A stretch of DNA of 64,000 nucleotides from Earliella scabrosa. Lineage: Eukaryota > Basidiomycota > Agaricomycetes > Polyporales > Polyporaceae. The notes under the pieces are model-generated. The model saw nothing but the letters and a program-made list of their open reading frames with translations, was not told the origin of the DNA and searched no databases. The position numbers and the translations under genes are program-made. The stretch is taken from contig JABYQQ010000008.1 in assembly GCA_022605405.1 (NCBI GenBank), positions 2,108,001 through 2,172,000 of the forward strand, given 5' to 3'. This document shows, one piece after another, positions 1 to 10,777 of the stretch (positions are counted from its first letter, which is position 1; every line of letters begins with the position of its first letter).

Positions 1-740
1 TAGATGCTACGCATCGCGCCGTGGTTGTAAGGTAGCCGTTCCCAGTGGCCTGTTCGCTCGCGGTCAGTCCCGATATTCAACAGCTGGATTGCCTCTGAAC
101 AAGTCTACGACTGCGCGATGACAGACCTTGTCGGAAATCTTGGCCCTTGTAGATCCCGGACGCACCTGCTATGCGGATGCCGTTCACCTGCACGCAGCCC
201 GCATGCCCTAGGAAGTAAATGTTCGGCGCGAGCCACCCGCCGTGGTACCTGTATGCGTGCATTGGCACTTCGTGTGCGTGTGCGGAGCAAACGAGCATGA
301 ACAGACCACTCACAGCTCCCAGAAGTAGTTCGACGCTTCGTGGTTGCCTCCAATGACGATCGTCAAGATGGGCGCGACCGCCTCTCCCGTGTAATACCTG
401 TCCCCACCGCCGGTCAGCCGACATCCCTCCCTCACCCGCGACAGGATCGCTCAGCGGACGAAGAGAGCGGGGCCCACCTACTTGGCGAACCCGCCGAGCC
501 GCTTGTACTTGTCGGGGACGGCCATGCACTCGAGGTCGCGCAGGTTGCGGATCGCCTGGAAGTCGCCGCATATCAGGAGGAGGTCGACCTTGTAGCCGTG
601 CTGCTGCTCGAGCGAGTGTATGTGCGCGTATATGGCGTCGAGCTCGCCGTGGCAGCATCCTTCGATGGCGATCTGGAAGGCGTGCGTGAGGATTGGGGTT
701 ATCGGCGTCGGGTCGGCGGGGGTGCGAGACTTACTTTCAT
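1..740 (-). CDS. DBR1: Lariat debranching enzyme, 5' part (runs off the left edge)
   Basis: RNA lariat debranching enzyme, the metallophosphoesterase that hydrolyses the 2'-5' bond of excised intron lariats. Five exons are visible on the minus strand: 740-735 (only Met-Lys), 672-482, 397-314, 248-127 and 49-1, joined by GT-AG introns that keep the frame. The protein opens [17 protein letters not shown], with the GCCHG metal-binding block. It continues with [13 protein letters not shown] (the GD motif), [13 protein letters not shown] (the GNHE motif), [23 protein letters not shown] and HWERLPYN, all in the order of the family. The remaining C-terminal part lies outside the window. The six-base first exon is why the start is easy to miss. 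The gene is divergent from RPF2 and shares a roughly 240-bp promoter with it. Family identity is certain; individual splice sites are read by eye, and the donor at 126 (gtctgt) is weak. Confidence 0.93.
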
Positions 741-977
741 GGTGTCTTCGCGATCTCGAGCGCGGTCGTAGCCCCGCGCACAGTAGTTCTAGTCTAGACT
801 TGAGCGGTTTGCAACGGTGCAGGAGGGCAAGGACGAGCGCGAGAGGCGAGAGGGACGGTCGGCGCGAATTCGAAGTTGCTGCAGTCGATCAAGCGCGCAT
901 GCATGTCTTTATGGGCGCTACTCAGCTTGACCTCATTCCTACTAAAATTTGCTCTCGTGCCCCGGCCGTCTTCTACG

Positions 978-2552
978 ATGTTGCGGACGGTGTGAGTAGA
1001 CAATAGCTATATGCGCTATATGCTCTAACGCTATATTGGTGCAGGAAACCAAAGAATGCGCGGTCGAAGCGGGCACTGCAGGCTCGCGAGCCGAAGGAGG
1101 TCGAGGACCCCCGGACTGCCATCTTCGTCAAGGGCACGCACGCAGGAGAGACGGTGAACGCAGTAATGAAGGAACTTGTACGTATTCCTCCCTTGAATGT
1201 CTCTCCCGTCGCTGCAGCTCAACCCCACTCGTTCATGTCTGTCTCGCGCAGATGGCGCTGAAGAGACCCAACGCGATCTCGTTCTCGAAGAAAAACGCCG
1301 TGCGGCCGTTCGAAGATGCAAGCTCGCTCGAGTTCTGGGCGCAGAAGAACGACGCGAGCCTGTTCGTGGTCGGGCAGAGCACGAAGAAGCGGCCGAATGG
1401 GTTGACGTTTGTGAGGATGTTTGATTATCGGGTGCTGGATATGTGCGAGGTTGGCGTTGAGGGGTGGAAGAGCATGGCAGATTTCAAGGTGAGTTGCGCT
1501 TTTTCACTGTGTGCGCACTCGGAGGTGCTGCCGGTCGGGAGGGTGGTGGATGGGCATCATCCGATCGTACTTGCGCATCTAAAGTCAAGACTGCTGGTGC
1601 TTGTCCTCGTGCGACGCCCTTGTTATGATTCTTCGTGTCACAACGCGGAGTCCGTGATAGAGTCTCCGTATACCTCTACCTGAAGGGGAACTCCTGGCGT
1701 ACGCGTGTTGCGGGCTTGCGAAACAGGACGATGGCGTGCACAGCAGTCTTCCTAGCATGGTGGTGCGCAGTCTCACCTGTACTGATGAATGCGGGCGAGC
1801 ACTTGCGAATGTTGCAGATATCGCACCGCCATGTGGTGACGAGACGATGCGATGAGCGTCGCGAGCGGACCGTCCAACCAGCAGATACTGACTATGTACG
1901 TTATTGCCAGACACCAAAAGCGACGCCGGGACACAAGCCACTGCTGCACTTTGCGTCCGAGCTGTTCGACTCGCATCCGCGGTTCATCCAGCTCAAGTCG
2001 ATGCTCATGGACTTCTTCAACGGAGAGGTCATCGACGCGATACATCTGGCCGGTATCGAGCACGTCATCAGCATTTCCCTCGGACCAACACCACCGACGC
2101 TCAACGCCGCGACCTCCACGCTACAAGCATCGTCTTCGACAGCAACACCGACGGAGGACCTAGCGTCACTCCCTAAGGTTCACATACGTTCCTACACGAT
2201 TCGTCTCCTCGCGTCGGGAACTCGGGTCCCGCGCGTGGAGCTCACACCGATGGGTCCCTCGGTCGACCTGACGCTGCGACGACACACAGACCCGGACGCG
2301 GAGATGCTGAAGCAGGCGATGAAGCGGCCAAAGCTGCGGAAACAGGACGTCGAGAAGGGGCTGGGGAAGAAGAAGAAGAACCTGGAGGTGGACGAGATGG
2401 GCGACCTGCGCGGACGGATACACGTCGGGAAGCAGGACCTGGGGAAGCTGCAAACGCGGAAGATGAAGGGGCTGAAGCGAGGGCCAGACGACATGGATGT
2501 TGACGACGGGGACTTGGGATTCGGCGGGAGCGATGACGAGGACATGGGTTAG
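978..2552 (+). CDS. RPF2: Ribosome biogenesis protein RPF2 (Brix domain)
   Basis: RPF2 works with RRS1 to load the 5S RNP into pre-60S ribosomes in the nucleolus. The exons are 978-991, 1045-1177, 1252-1488 and 1911-2552, giving 341 residues, close to the family norm. The N terminus MLRTVKPKNARSKRAL and the blocks ALKRPNAISFSKKN, PFEDASSLEFWAQKND and KKRPNGLTFVRMFD are diagnostic of the RPF2 Brix domain. After it come a basic linker rich in Lys and an acidic tail ending DDEDMG. Exons 1-3 are separated by introns of 53 and 74 nt, but the third intron is 422 nt, which is unusual here. The start is fixed by the short first exon, since the conserved family N terminus begins exactly there. Divergent from DBR1. 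Confidence 0.95.
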
Positions 2553-2905
2553 AGATCAAAGAGGCGCAATGCAACGTAGCACCACGCTGTCCCCAGGCTG
2601 TCCATAGCAGTTGTTCATGCAGTGTCTTGCGATCCATAGTGAGGAGACTGAGACCGGGAGAGGACTCTTATGTTCCGAGTTTTCGCTTACGTAACGGGAG
2701 TGAGAAAGTGGGCGGTTGCGGGAGTAGCTCGCTGTTTGCGGCCGACCCTCGCGCGCGCAAAGTCGACTGTTCCCGCCATCGACATCGCCAACGCCGACGC
2801 CTCCTCCGCCGTCGGCCTCAGGCTTGTAATCACTTCGAGTCCTCCGTCCCGGTCGACTTCCCCCACACTCCTTTCTTCGCACCGCTCCCAGCTTCTATAC
2901 CCGCC

Positions 2906-5557
2906 ATGTCGCCCCGTCCCCAATTCTGTCCGTCCTCTCCTCCGCCGTCGTGCTTTCTCTCCGACTGATGTCTCCCTCTGCTCCTAGTCCCTCCCTTTGA
3001 TCCTGATCCTCAGGACCCGGATCCTACGTGAGTGGTCGTGCCCCCCGTCCTCTGGTACGCGTGACTCATCGCGCCGAAAAGCACTACGACTACGACCACC
3101 GCTCCTCCCACAGAGCCCACCGACCCTCCGCCGCCTCCGCCGCCCACGACAACCGAGACGACGACGACGACGACGGAGCCGTCCACCACCACAACCGAGT
3201 CCGAGACGTCCACCACCACTACCGAGTCTACCTCTACTACCACGACCGACACTTCCACCACCCCAACCGACACCTCTTCCTCGACGACCGAGAGCACGAC
3301 CTCGACCTCGGAGACTACCACCCCGGAGCCGACCCCGACCCCGACCCCGAGCGAGACGTTGGTGACGACGACCGGGCCTGGAGGAATCCCTGCTACTTCG
3401 ACCTCGACGATCATCGTCACGCCCACTCCGACCGGTCTTGATGCCGCCAGCGGCTCGAATAGCGACAGCGATGGAGGGTGAGTCCTCGATTCTCCGTGCT
3501 CCGGTCATTCCGTCTGCGTTCTGCGTTGTTGCACTCCGCGCGAATCCGGTGGCGTTGCGACTGCGCTAGTGATCGTCCCCCGTCACCTTCGCATCTTTTC
3601 ATTGCCCTTCAAATTCGTTGTCATCTCCCCTCTATCTGCTCCGTGCGGCCGAATCGTGCTGCACAACCGAAGCTTGTGCCATTTGGCTTTGTCTGTGCAG
3701 TGCTGCTGCGTCGTGAAGGGGTCTGTCTGTGCCACTCGCGCGACCTGTACCGAAACGTGCTCGCCCTCGTCCCTCCGTCTTCACGCTGCATTGCATGCGT
3801 GTGTGGCGTTGTCCATGCGCAACTGCGGCCACGATGATACTACGATCCAGCAGTTAGGCTATGGGTGACAGGTTTCTCCGCTTTCCCGCCCCTTATGGCC
3901 CTGTTGCGACCTCTGTCTATTTCTCGAGGTGGAGTCGTGCTGCTGCGTCGTGAAGGAGCGTGAGTGTGCTCCGCCGTGATCCGTGGGGAGATGCACTCGC
4001 CGTCGCTCCTTCGCTCCGCGTACTGTCCTGTGCATTCCTGGTCGGATCTGGTGGTCTCGGCGTCGTATGTGTACAACTCCGACGGGGAGGCGAGCCGGTG
4101 GACGTTGATCTAGCAGTTAAGCTCCGGATGGCATTGTCCTCGCGTCTGTTTCCTCCTGGTCCTGTGCGTCTCGGTCCATTCTGCTGCGAGGTGGAGTGCG
4201 CTGGGCGGTGGAGGGACCTATACGGGCTGCACGGGTTGTGCTCGTCACCTGCCCGCAGTCATGGGATGGGGTGGTTCGACTTCTTCTCCCGTCCAATCGC
4301 TCGAAACGGAATGCTCACATTTACTCGCCAACAGCTTCTTCTCCAACACAGGCGCCGTTGCCGGTGTGTTCACCGTTGTCGGACTCGTCGCCGTGGTCAT
4401 CATCGTTGCCGTCATCACCAACGCCATCCGCCGTCGCCGCGCAGAGAAGCTCGACCGTGAGATCGCCGAGGCTGCGGCGGAGGCCGCACAGTCCCAGCCT
4501 GCGTTCATGGACGACGACTACTACCCGGACGACCGCCGCCCCGGTGGTGCCGGCAGTGGCGGTGGTGACGTCCGCTCGATGACGACCGGATACTCGGACA
4601 CCACGCACGGTACGTTCGCGCAGCAGCCGATGGGCCACGGCGAGAGCTACAACATGGCCGAGCTCTCGCCATACGACTACGGTGCTGGTGCTGGCGTGGC
4701 AGGTGCGGCCGGCGCGGCTGGTATTGGCGCGATGGGCTTGAACAGGGCACGAAGCATGGGTACAGGAAACCAGTCGCAGCCCTACGGCGCCTTCGCGGCA
4801 CCTCAGCCCGCGATGCCAAACCCGTACGACGACCCGAACGCGTACAACGCGCAGCAGCAGAACATGCACTACCGCCCGCGCGGCGGTGGCGCGGACGACC
4901 TCCTCGACGCTGCTGGCCTCAGCGGCGGCGCGGCTGCAGGGTACGCGGCCGCGCACCAGGCGTACGGCCAGCCTCAGAACGCTGCGAACCTCGGACGGAA
5001 CCCGAGTCTCGGGCCATCGCAGGCGTCTGCTCCCTCGGACTACAGCAGCTCGTACGCGCAGCACCCGCAAGGTGGATACCAGCAGGGCTACAACGCGTAC
5101 CAGGACCCGAACGCGTACAACCCGTTCCAGCAGGCGGCGCCGCCGCAGGGATACCAGCCTCAGCCGTACGGATCGTCCCCGCCGCGCCAGCAGAGCCCGA
5201 CACCCAGCGGACCGAGGCCGACGTCAATGGTCGACCCGTACGGTGGGTACGTCGATGAGCCGGTTGCTGCGGCTGGTGCGGGCGCTGCTGTAGGTGGTGC
5301 GGTTGGTGCGTCGCCCCATTCGTCACCGGGTGCATATCACGATACCAAGGCGCCTTCGCCCCCGCCGGAGAGGCTGCTGAGTGGGAACTTTGCGTCGCCG
5401 CCGGCGAGCTCGGAAGGGCACGAGGAAAACAGAATGAGCTACCGGGATGACGATGACTATGGCTACGAGCCGAAGCGGGTTCTGAAGGTGCGTTCTATGG
5501 TGTCGTGTAGTCGTACTGTCCTGTGCTGACGTTGTGGTACAGGTCGCAAACGAGTGA
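2906..5557 (+). CDS. Ser/Thr-rich single-pass membrane protein (mucin-like), N terminus unresolved
   Basis: Three exons are well supported: 3082-3477, 4335-5487 and 5543-5557. A short piece near 3000-3040 (encoding PFDPDPQDPD) splices in frame to the first. The first exon is almost pure Thr/Ser/Pro with Glu, a stalk expected to be O-glycosylated and extracellular. It is followed by FFSNTGAVAGVFTVVG, a hydrophobic helix of about 22 residues, then the stop-transfer RRRR and a long Gly/Ala/Tyr/Gln-rich tail with many NPYDDPNAY-like stretches, ending KVANE. This layout resembles basidiomycete wall-stress-sensor-like or mucin-like proteins; no enzymatic domain is seen. The true start and signal peptide could not be placed. 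An Ala/Val/Leu-rich frame is open at 2923-2999 but has no ATG, and the ATG at 2906 reads a different frame. The intron 3478-4334 is 857 nt, far above the local norm. Confidence 0.6.
3700..3956 (+). repeat. 20-nt direct repeat inside the long intron
   Basis: GTGCTGCTGCGTCGTGAAGG occurs at 3700-3719 and again, exactly, at 3937-3956. Both copies lie in the 857-nt intron of the Ser/Thr-rich membrane-protein gene. The copies are 237 bp apart and the sequence between them is not otherwise repeated. Function unknown. Confidence 0.7.
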
Positions 5558-6762
5558 AGAAAACGGGACTCGCTGTGTGCCGTGTGAAGACCCCCCTAGT
5601 CTGCCCTCGCTCTTGTGGATGATGCACGACGTTACGCGTTACGCGGTGCGCGTTTACGCCTCGATGTTGTTGCTGCCGGTACCAGTGCATCGTCCGTCCT
5701 GTCGTTGACCCCACTAAAGCTCTCGCTTTCACTCATGTTCTCCGTCTATTGTATTTATGTCACTCCAACTCCTACGCCTCGCGCCTCCCTTGTCGCGATC
5801 AACCTCCGCCCCTCCCCTGCCCCTCACCTCACCTCCGTCCGTCTCCGCCCGACTCACGTACATCCACACCCCTCTGCCATCCGTACACGTCCATCCATCC
5901 ACACCTACCCACATACCGCTTGCCCACGACCTCTCCCTCTTGCGCGGTTGGTCGCGCTGGACCCTTCATGACGCACCCTGTTTTCGATTCTTACTTTATT
6001 CTTACTTGTCGCTTAGTAGTTGGCCTTGGGCGTCGCCCTCTCTTTCTCTGCTCGCGCTCGTCCTCGCCCCCTTTGCCCTGCTGCAGCCCGCCCGGTAATA
6101 CGGTCCACATAGATTCCGGGCGGAGTGAGTGGGGTAGCCCACCCAAGCTTTAGAGTCGGGTCTCGGGCTGAGGCCCGACAGGTGGGCTGCGAGCATGGGA
6201 GGAGGAGGGCGTGCGTCCGGGGCCGGGACTTTGTCGCTGTAGCTTCGACCGTGAACTTCTGTCGGCTCGGAATGCACTTCTTTCTCTCCCTCCTCTTGCT
6301 CGAGCTCGGTGTGATCACTGATGTTGTCTGTATCTTTGGGCTGGGTGCGGCTTTTGGAGCCGGTCTTTGGTTGTTCATGTTTCTGAGGGGTGGGTCCTGC
6401 GTGTAAATATGCATTGTATGTCTTTCATTGAGCTTGATTCGAACTAGGGATGCGCTGGAAGGTTCGCGGATGCATGTGGGACGGTGAGCCTTGGCATTTG
6501 CTCTCTCATGTCGAGATACTCATCGTCGACCGAGGATCGCGACCTTCGCTCGCCCTATGACCCATGAGGCGGCGAGTCGGTCCGACTCCAGATCTTTCCG
6601 CGCCTGCGGATTGCTTTCGAAGTGTGGGTACGTGGGGAAGTACCAGACGATGCCGTCTTCACCGGTAGCCTCGTAGGCTCACCACATAAATACGGCATCC
6701 ACTCCACTTCCACCCTCACCCCATCTCTTCGCGATCCAAGTATCCATCTCGCTGGACCCTTC
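5558..6762. other. Intergenic, no supported gene
   Basis: This is the 3' flank of the membrane-protein gene followed by the promoter of the F-box gene. It holds a pyrimidine-rich, low-complexity stretch around 5780-5950. Open frames on both strands are short and show no family resemblance. A 16-nt string, CGCTGGACCCTTCATG, occurs near 5956 and again at 6750-6765 across the F-box start codon; its meaning is unclear. Confidence 0.5.
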
Positions 6763-8102
6763 ATGGCTTCCCGAGTCCCTCTAGAGGTCGCCGAGCAGAT
6801 CATTGATCAGCTTCACGACAACGCTCCCACCCTCCGCTCGTGCGCGCTCGTGTGCAGCGGGTGGCTCCCTCGCAGTCGGGTATACCTGTTCCGCGAGGTC
6901 AAGTTCGCTAGTCTGCGACAATTACACTCACTCGTCCACGTTCTTAGGGGCAACCCTGCCCTTGGGGGCATGATACAGGTCGTAGCCGTATGCGACATAA
7001 TGTGCCCCTCGAAAACACGCCGTGACTTAACGGGTGCAAATCGATACATACACCAAAGCGCTCCGCCATTGCTTCAGGGATATCTGCCAAATGTCAAGAC
7101 ATGGATACTCAGGGGCGAGCCTGATATCGATCATGGGCACACGTGTCTCAGTCGGAGCACATTGGCCGCTTTCCATCTCAATCTGACCATCCGCGAGCTG
7201 GACTTGTGCAACTTGACTTTCAACACTGCAACCGAGCTTTCGAAGCTCATTCTCGCGAACCCTGGGTTGCGTGTTTTATCGCTTCGGTTCGTAAGTGTGA
7301 AGTCTCAGGGAGGGCGCTGGGACTGGATACAAGCTCGTATGTTGCGGCAACTCCGCATCATCTCCGAGTCCCTCAAGGTGGGTTCCACGTTCACAAAACA
7401 TGTGAACATAATTGCGAACTGATATCTGTAGCTGGTATGGGTCTGCGCGATCGTGCAACAACTGCTCGTAGAGACCACATACCCGTTCGTTGAAGACCTT
7501 ACCCTCTCTCCTGAGTACACGCCGCATACGCGCTGTTCTCCTCGGCCTGTTGCGCACGTTGACGACTCTGATGATCGTAAGTCGTGAAATGCTTATCCGT
7601 ATCACATTACCGTGCTCAAGTCGTAGCAGCCTGTACAAATCGCGTCTCAGCTGCTCTATCCAGTTTCATCCAGCTATCGTCGCTCAGGATCGTGCCGAAG
7701 ACTCTACTCGAATCCGCCGACGATTACCAACCTCAAACCCATCTTCGACACTACCTGGAACACGCACTGCACACCGTCGGCTTACCTCTCGGACTGAGGC
7801 GGCTTGAGGTGGACCTACAGAACTTCGATTCGTATGGCATATCCTATTGTCTTGCCAACCTCCGGGCTGGCGCTGTCTTAGGTTGGAATCGCCTTGACCA
7901 ACTAATGTATCACCTCAAATCATCGCGACCGTACTTCGACGCAGTATCCTTCACTTTCCAGCGAGGAACGGCCAGCCGCGTTGCGAAGTTGAGATCCGCT
8001 CTGAGTCGCCTTCTTCCCTTATCCATGAAACACTCAGCGTGCGCTTTCAGTTACTCCATAGGTTGGTCCATGTTTGTCATGTTCACAGTGAACAGCGGCT
8101 GA
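6763..8102 (+). CDS. F-box-like protein
   Basis: Predicted substrate adaptor of an SCF ubiquitin ligase, by family resemblance only. Exons 6763-7377, 7432-7576 and 7627-8102 give 411 residues. The N terminus VPLEVAEQIIDQLHDN followed by LRSCALVCSGWLPRSRVYLF is the classic F-box-like pattern of agaricomycete proteins (PxE, IIDxL, CSLVCxxW, R.HLF). The rest is Leu-rich with irregular repeats such as IRELDLCNLTF and GLRVLSLRFVS, resembling the divergent LRR part of this expanded family. The introns are 54 and 50 nt. The C terminus after about 8030 is less certain, because the reading frame of the following WD40 gene is already open there and an alternative splice into it cannot be excluded. Confidence 0.75.
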
Positions 8103-8597
8103 CACGTTGCACAGAATCGACACGTCACGACTATCGACATACCAATGGTCCAGTGGTTTCCCTGACAGTGTCGAAGTCCGGTAAATGGATTGCTAGCGGG
8201 GACGCCACCCGAATCTCGTTCTGGGATACCGACTATGACGCAACACTGGCATGGAGGCCTGTATCTCACAGCTCCGATATGCCTGCCGCGGCCGTAGTGG
8301 GGTCCACCTTTGACTCTGCACATTTTTGTTACTTTGTGGTGGCAGACCCTAATGTTCCGGAAACAACAGGATCAATGTTCCTCATCCTGGGCACGCGCAC
8401 GGCGAGAAATGACTTCCCCGTGTTGAGCCCCACGATAAGACTCTACAACCCTGAATGGTATTCGAAAATCATCACGTTTGTCTGCTATTCCTCCTCGAAT
8501 CTGGCCTTCATCTCGGAGGACGGCACGATGAACGCAATGGACGTCCGGAAACCGCACTACATTGGGTGACTATCCGTAAGCCGCGTACGAATTGTTT

Positions 8598-8775
8598 AGA
8601 CCTCCCAAATCCTAGTGACGTCACACGATCGGGAAGCTGGCGAGGAAACCAGTACTCGCTTGCAACTTGGCCCTTAGATGGAGGCAATTGTGAGGACGGC
8701 CAACCAGCCACTCAACGGACATACATACAACCATGCCGCACCTGTACTTAGTACGCGGGATATAAGTGTCTGATT

Positions 8776-8808
<33 letters not shown>

Positions 8809-8823
8809 CCTCCCAAATCCTAG
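8598..8823 (+). repeat. 18-bp target-site duplication flanking the retroposed element
   Basis: Exact copies at 8598-8615 and 8806-8823; the first A of the right copy merges with the poly(A) tail, so the duplication is 17-18 bp. Joining the outer flanks across one copy gives an uninterrupted ancestral sequence. Confidence 0.85.
8616..8806 (+). mobile_element. Short retroposed element with poly(A) tail (SINE-like or retrocopy)
   Basis: About 160 bp of unique sequence ends in a run of 30 A (8777-8806) and is flanked by an 18-bp direct duplication, AGACCTCCCAAATCCTAG, at 8598-8615 and 8806-8823. Poly(A) tail plus a long exact target-site duplication is the signature of target-primed reverse transcription by a LINE machinery. 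The body has no open frame. I could not identify clear tRNA A/B boxes, so it may be a SINE, a 5'-truncated retrocopy or a small-RNA retrocopy. The length of the A run and the perfect duplication suggest a recent event. Confidence 0.8.
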
Positions 8824-9255
8824 ACCGGGGAGATGTCGGAGATTCAGCGTGACAAGACCCCGTCTCGACCTTTGGTCCAAATCCCGCTTAGAAGCTCCAT
8901 CCGGGACCAAACTCTAAAATCTGGGAGGGGGGTGGACCCCCCTACCCAGACCATGATTTAGGAATCCTAGGTTTCAAACGGTGTTAAGCGGGTCTGCGAC
9001 GACCTGGCCAGTCTGTATATGGCATACGGGTAGGTTCAACTATGCGCGTCTACCGTCGGATCCCGCCTTTCAAAATCTAGACTCAAAGACATGGATTTGG
9101 TCCAACCGTGCGTTACGGTTTAGAATGGGTCCCTACAAGCGACAGGTCACTGAGATTCAGACTCCGACATCTAGGACATATCGTCCTAGATGCCTTACGG
9201 ATAGTCACCCATTATTCAACAAAGACTTGACGATCGGCCCGAAGCCTCGAAAATA
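8824..9255. other. Repeat-like filler within the split WD40 gene
   Basis: Non-coding. It contains imperfect inverted repeats: the CCTCCCAAATCCTAG end at about 8809-8823 against a CTAAAATCTGGGAGG-type segment near 8912-8926, and TTTGGTCCAAA-like segments near 8870 and 9095. This looks like a decayed element older than the poly(A) insertion, but no family was recognised. Confidence 0.3.
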
Positions 9256-10014
9256 GTACGCGCAGGATGTTTCGCCGTCTCCGCAGACGAGCAGTGGCTC
9301 GCAGACTGGCATCATCCAGGAACCATGCTGATTTGGAACCTCAGCACCGACACTCCGAGTCTCCACTCAAGATACTTCTCTTCCATGACCATCCACATCG
9401 CTCCTCTTGACGCGGAGAGAGCGGGATATGTAGCAGCAACATTCGACTGCCACAGTACCTCTCTCGTCGCGATATCCGATCGCGGCATGGTCTGGTCGTG
9501 GGATGTCGCATCGGGGATCCCGCTACGTCGTCCTGCTCGACTGCGCGATGCTCGAGGCCTCACGATCCACTCGCGCGCTGTTTTTTCCCGGCACGGCATG
9601 CGCCTTGGGTGGATCCCAGAGCCAATGGATCCCGACGACGTCGCACGAGCAAATAATGCAGCCCTAGGAGCCCACGTCGTCATGGTACTCGACCTATCTG
9701 CTCCTACGAGGCCCCCACGACCCATCGCACTCCGGGGACACAGCGATCGCATCCACGCCTTCGCATTCTCATCCGACGGCCATTTCATTGCCACCGCGTC
9801 GGCAGACAAGACCGTGCGTTTATGGAGGACGACCGATGGCTGCTGCCTCGAGACATTCACCGAGCACGACGCGGAAGTGACGCATGTCGTCATCTCGGAG
9901 AACGGGCGCGTCTTGGTGTCTGGGGCGAAGGACGGGACAGTGCGGGTGAGGAAGATGGAGCGAGTCCTTTTGCGAGACGCGAAGAACGGGTATTATGCTG
10001 GATGGGAGGTTTGA

Positions 10015-10777
10015 GTTCCGCGGACGACGACCAGCGCGCTAGGGCGCGGTAGGGACAGTGGTGCGTTTCTCGTCAATTGCTCATCAGGTTCTGCACGACT
10101 AACGAAGTTGCGATACCAAACCGGACAGACAACGCGCTGTAAGATGCATTTCTCGCAGCCCATTTTGCAGTGCTCGCTTGTGGCATTCGTTCTAGGTTCC
10201 CGTATGCCGGATTCATGTTTCATTCTGGATTGCCAGATAGGTCAGAATGCTTCCGATACGTGTATGACTGATTGTTGCTACCACCTCAAATATTGTCATG
10301 TAAGGGACCGACTGACGAGCACGGCAATCCCTGCTTTGCTGCCTCGGGCTTTGTCGGCCTTCTACTGCACGTCAGCGCATTCAGATCTCCGTCACGAACA
10401 GAAGAGATATTGTGAGTTTTCACTGGTAAGATGATTCCGCGCAAACCGATGCAGTCGATGCGCAAGTTTTGGAGTGGTCTTACCCTGTGAACGGCAGCGC
10501 TAAGAGAAGGTTTATTCCGGCAAGACTCCTTCTCACGCCGACAGAGATAGGGCACAGGCGTTCTGCATTCAATGCAAAGTGTCAGCTCGCTCCGAAGCTT
10601 GACGTCACGACGCAGCAGAGAAGGAGTCGACCATGTACAGCGTTTCGCCCGCGCGCAGCATCTATATCCTCCTCTTCACCACGGCCGGTCTGCACCCTTC
10701 TCTTCCCTCTCCCTCTCCCTTCCTTGCTCGCATCTCGCTCCTTCACCGTCCTCCCACTTCTTGGCCTCAAGGTGGCC
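10015..10777. other. Intergenic, no supported gene
   Basis: 3' flank of the WD40 remnant and promoter of the aspartic protease. A pyrimidine-rich stretch, CTCTTCCCTCTCCCTCTCCC-like, lies about 80 nt before the protease start, as is common in basidiomycete promoters. The open frames present show no family similarity. Confidence 0.5.

Larger units (their letters stand above)
8115..10014 (+). pseudogene. WD40-repeat gene split by insertions
   Basis: Two in-frame blocks on the same strand read as WD40 protein. Block 1 (8115-8567) has GPVVSLTVSKSGKWIASG followed by ISFWDTDYD, a typical repeat ending in a WD. Block 2 (about 9257-10014) has [18 protein letters not shown] and LIWNLSTD, then two canonical repeats, [18 protein letters not shown] with RLWRTTDG, and [18 protein letters not shown]. 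Between them lie about 690 bp of non-coding DNA containing a retroposed element with target duplication and another repeat-like stretch. Block 1 ends at GG|GTGACT, which could be an intron donor, but no acceptor near 9250 keeps the frame. No start codon is evident upstream. It could still be a gene with one very long intron; I favour a disrupted gene. Confidence 0.6.

Noticed and set aside
3010..3441. Long open frames on both strands (Val-rich minus, His/Asp-rich and Pro/Arg-rich plus)
   Set aside because: They are frame shadows of the ACC/ACG/TCG-rich Thr/Ser stalk; only the Thr-rich frame joins flanking exons and a membrane helix.
6013..6414. Overlapping frames of 93 and 133 codons on opposite strands
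   Set aside because: Neither shows known motifs; they lie in the flank between two well-defined genes.
10108..10434. 108-codon frame between the WD40 remnant and the protease
   Set aside because: No family resemblance and no supporting exon structure; composition like intergenic sequence.
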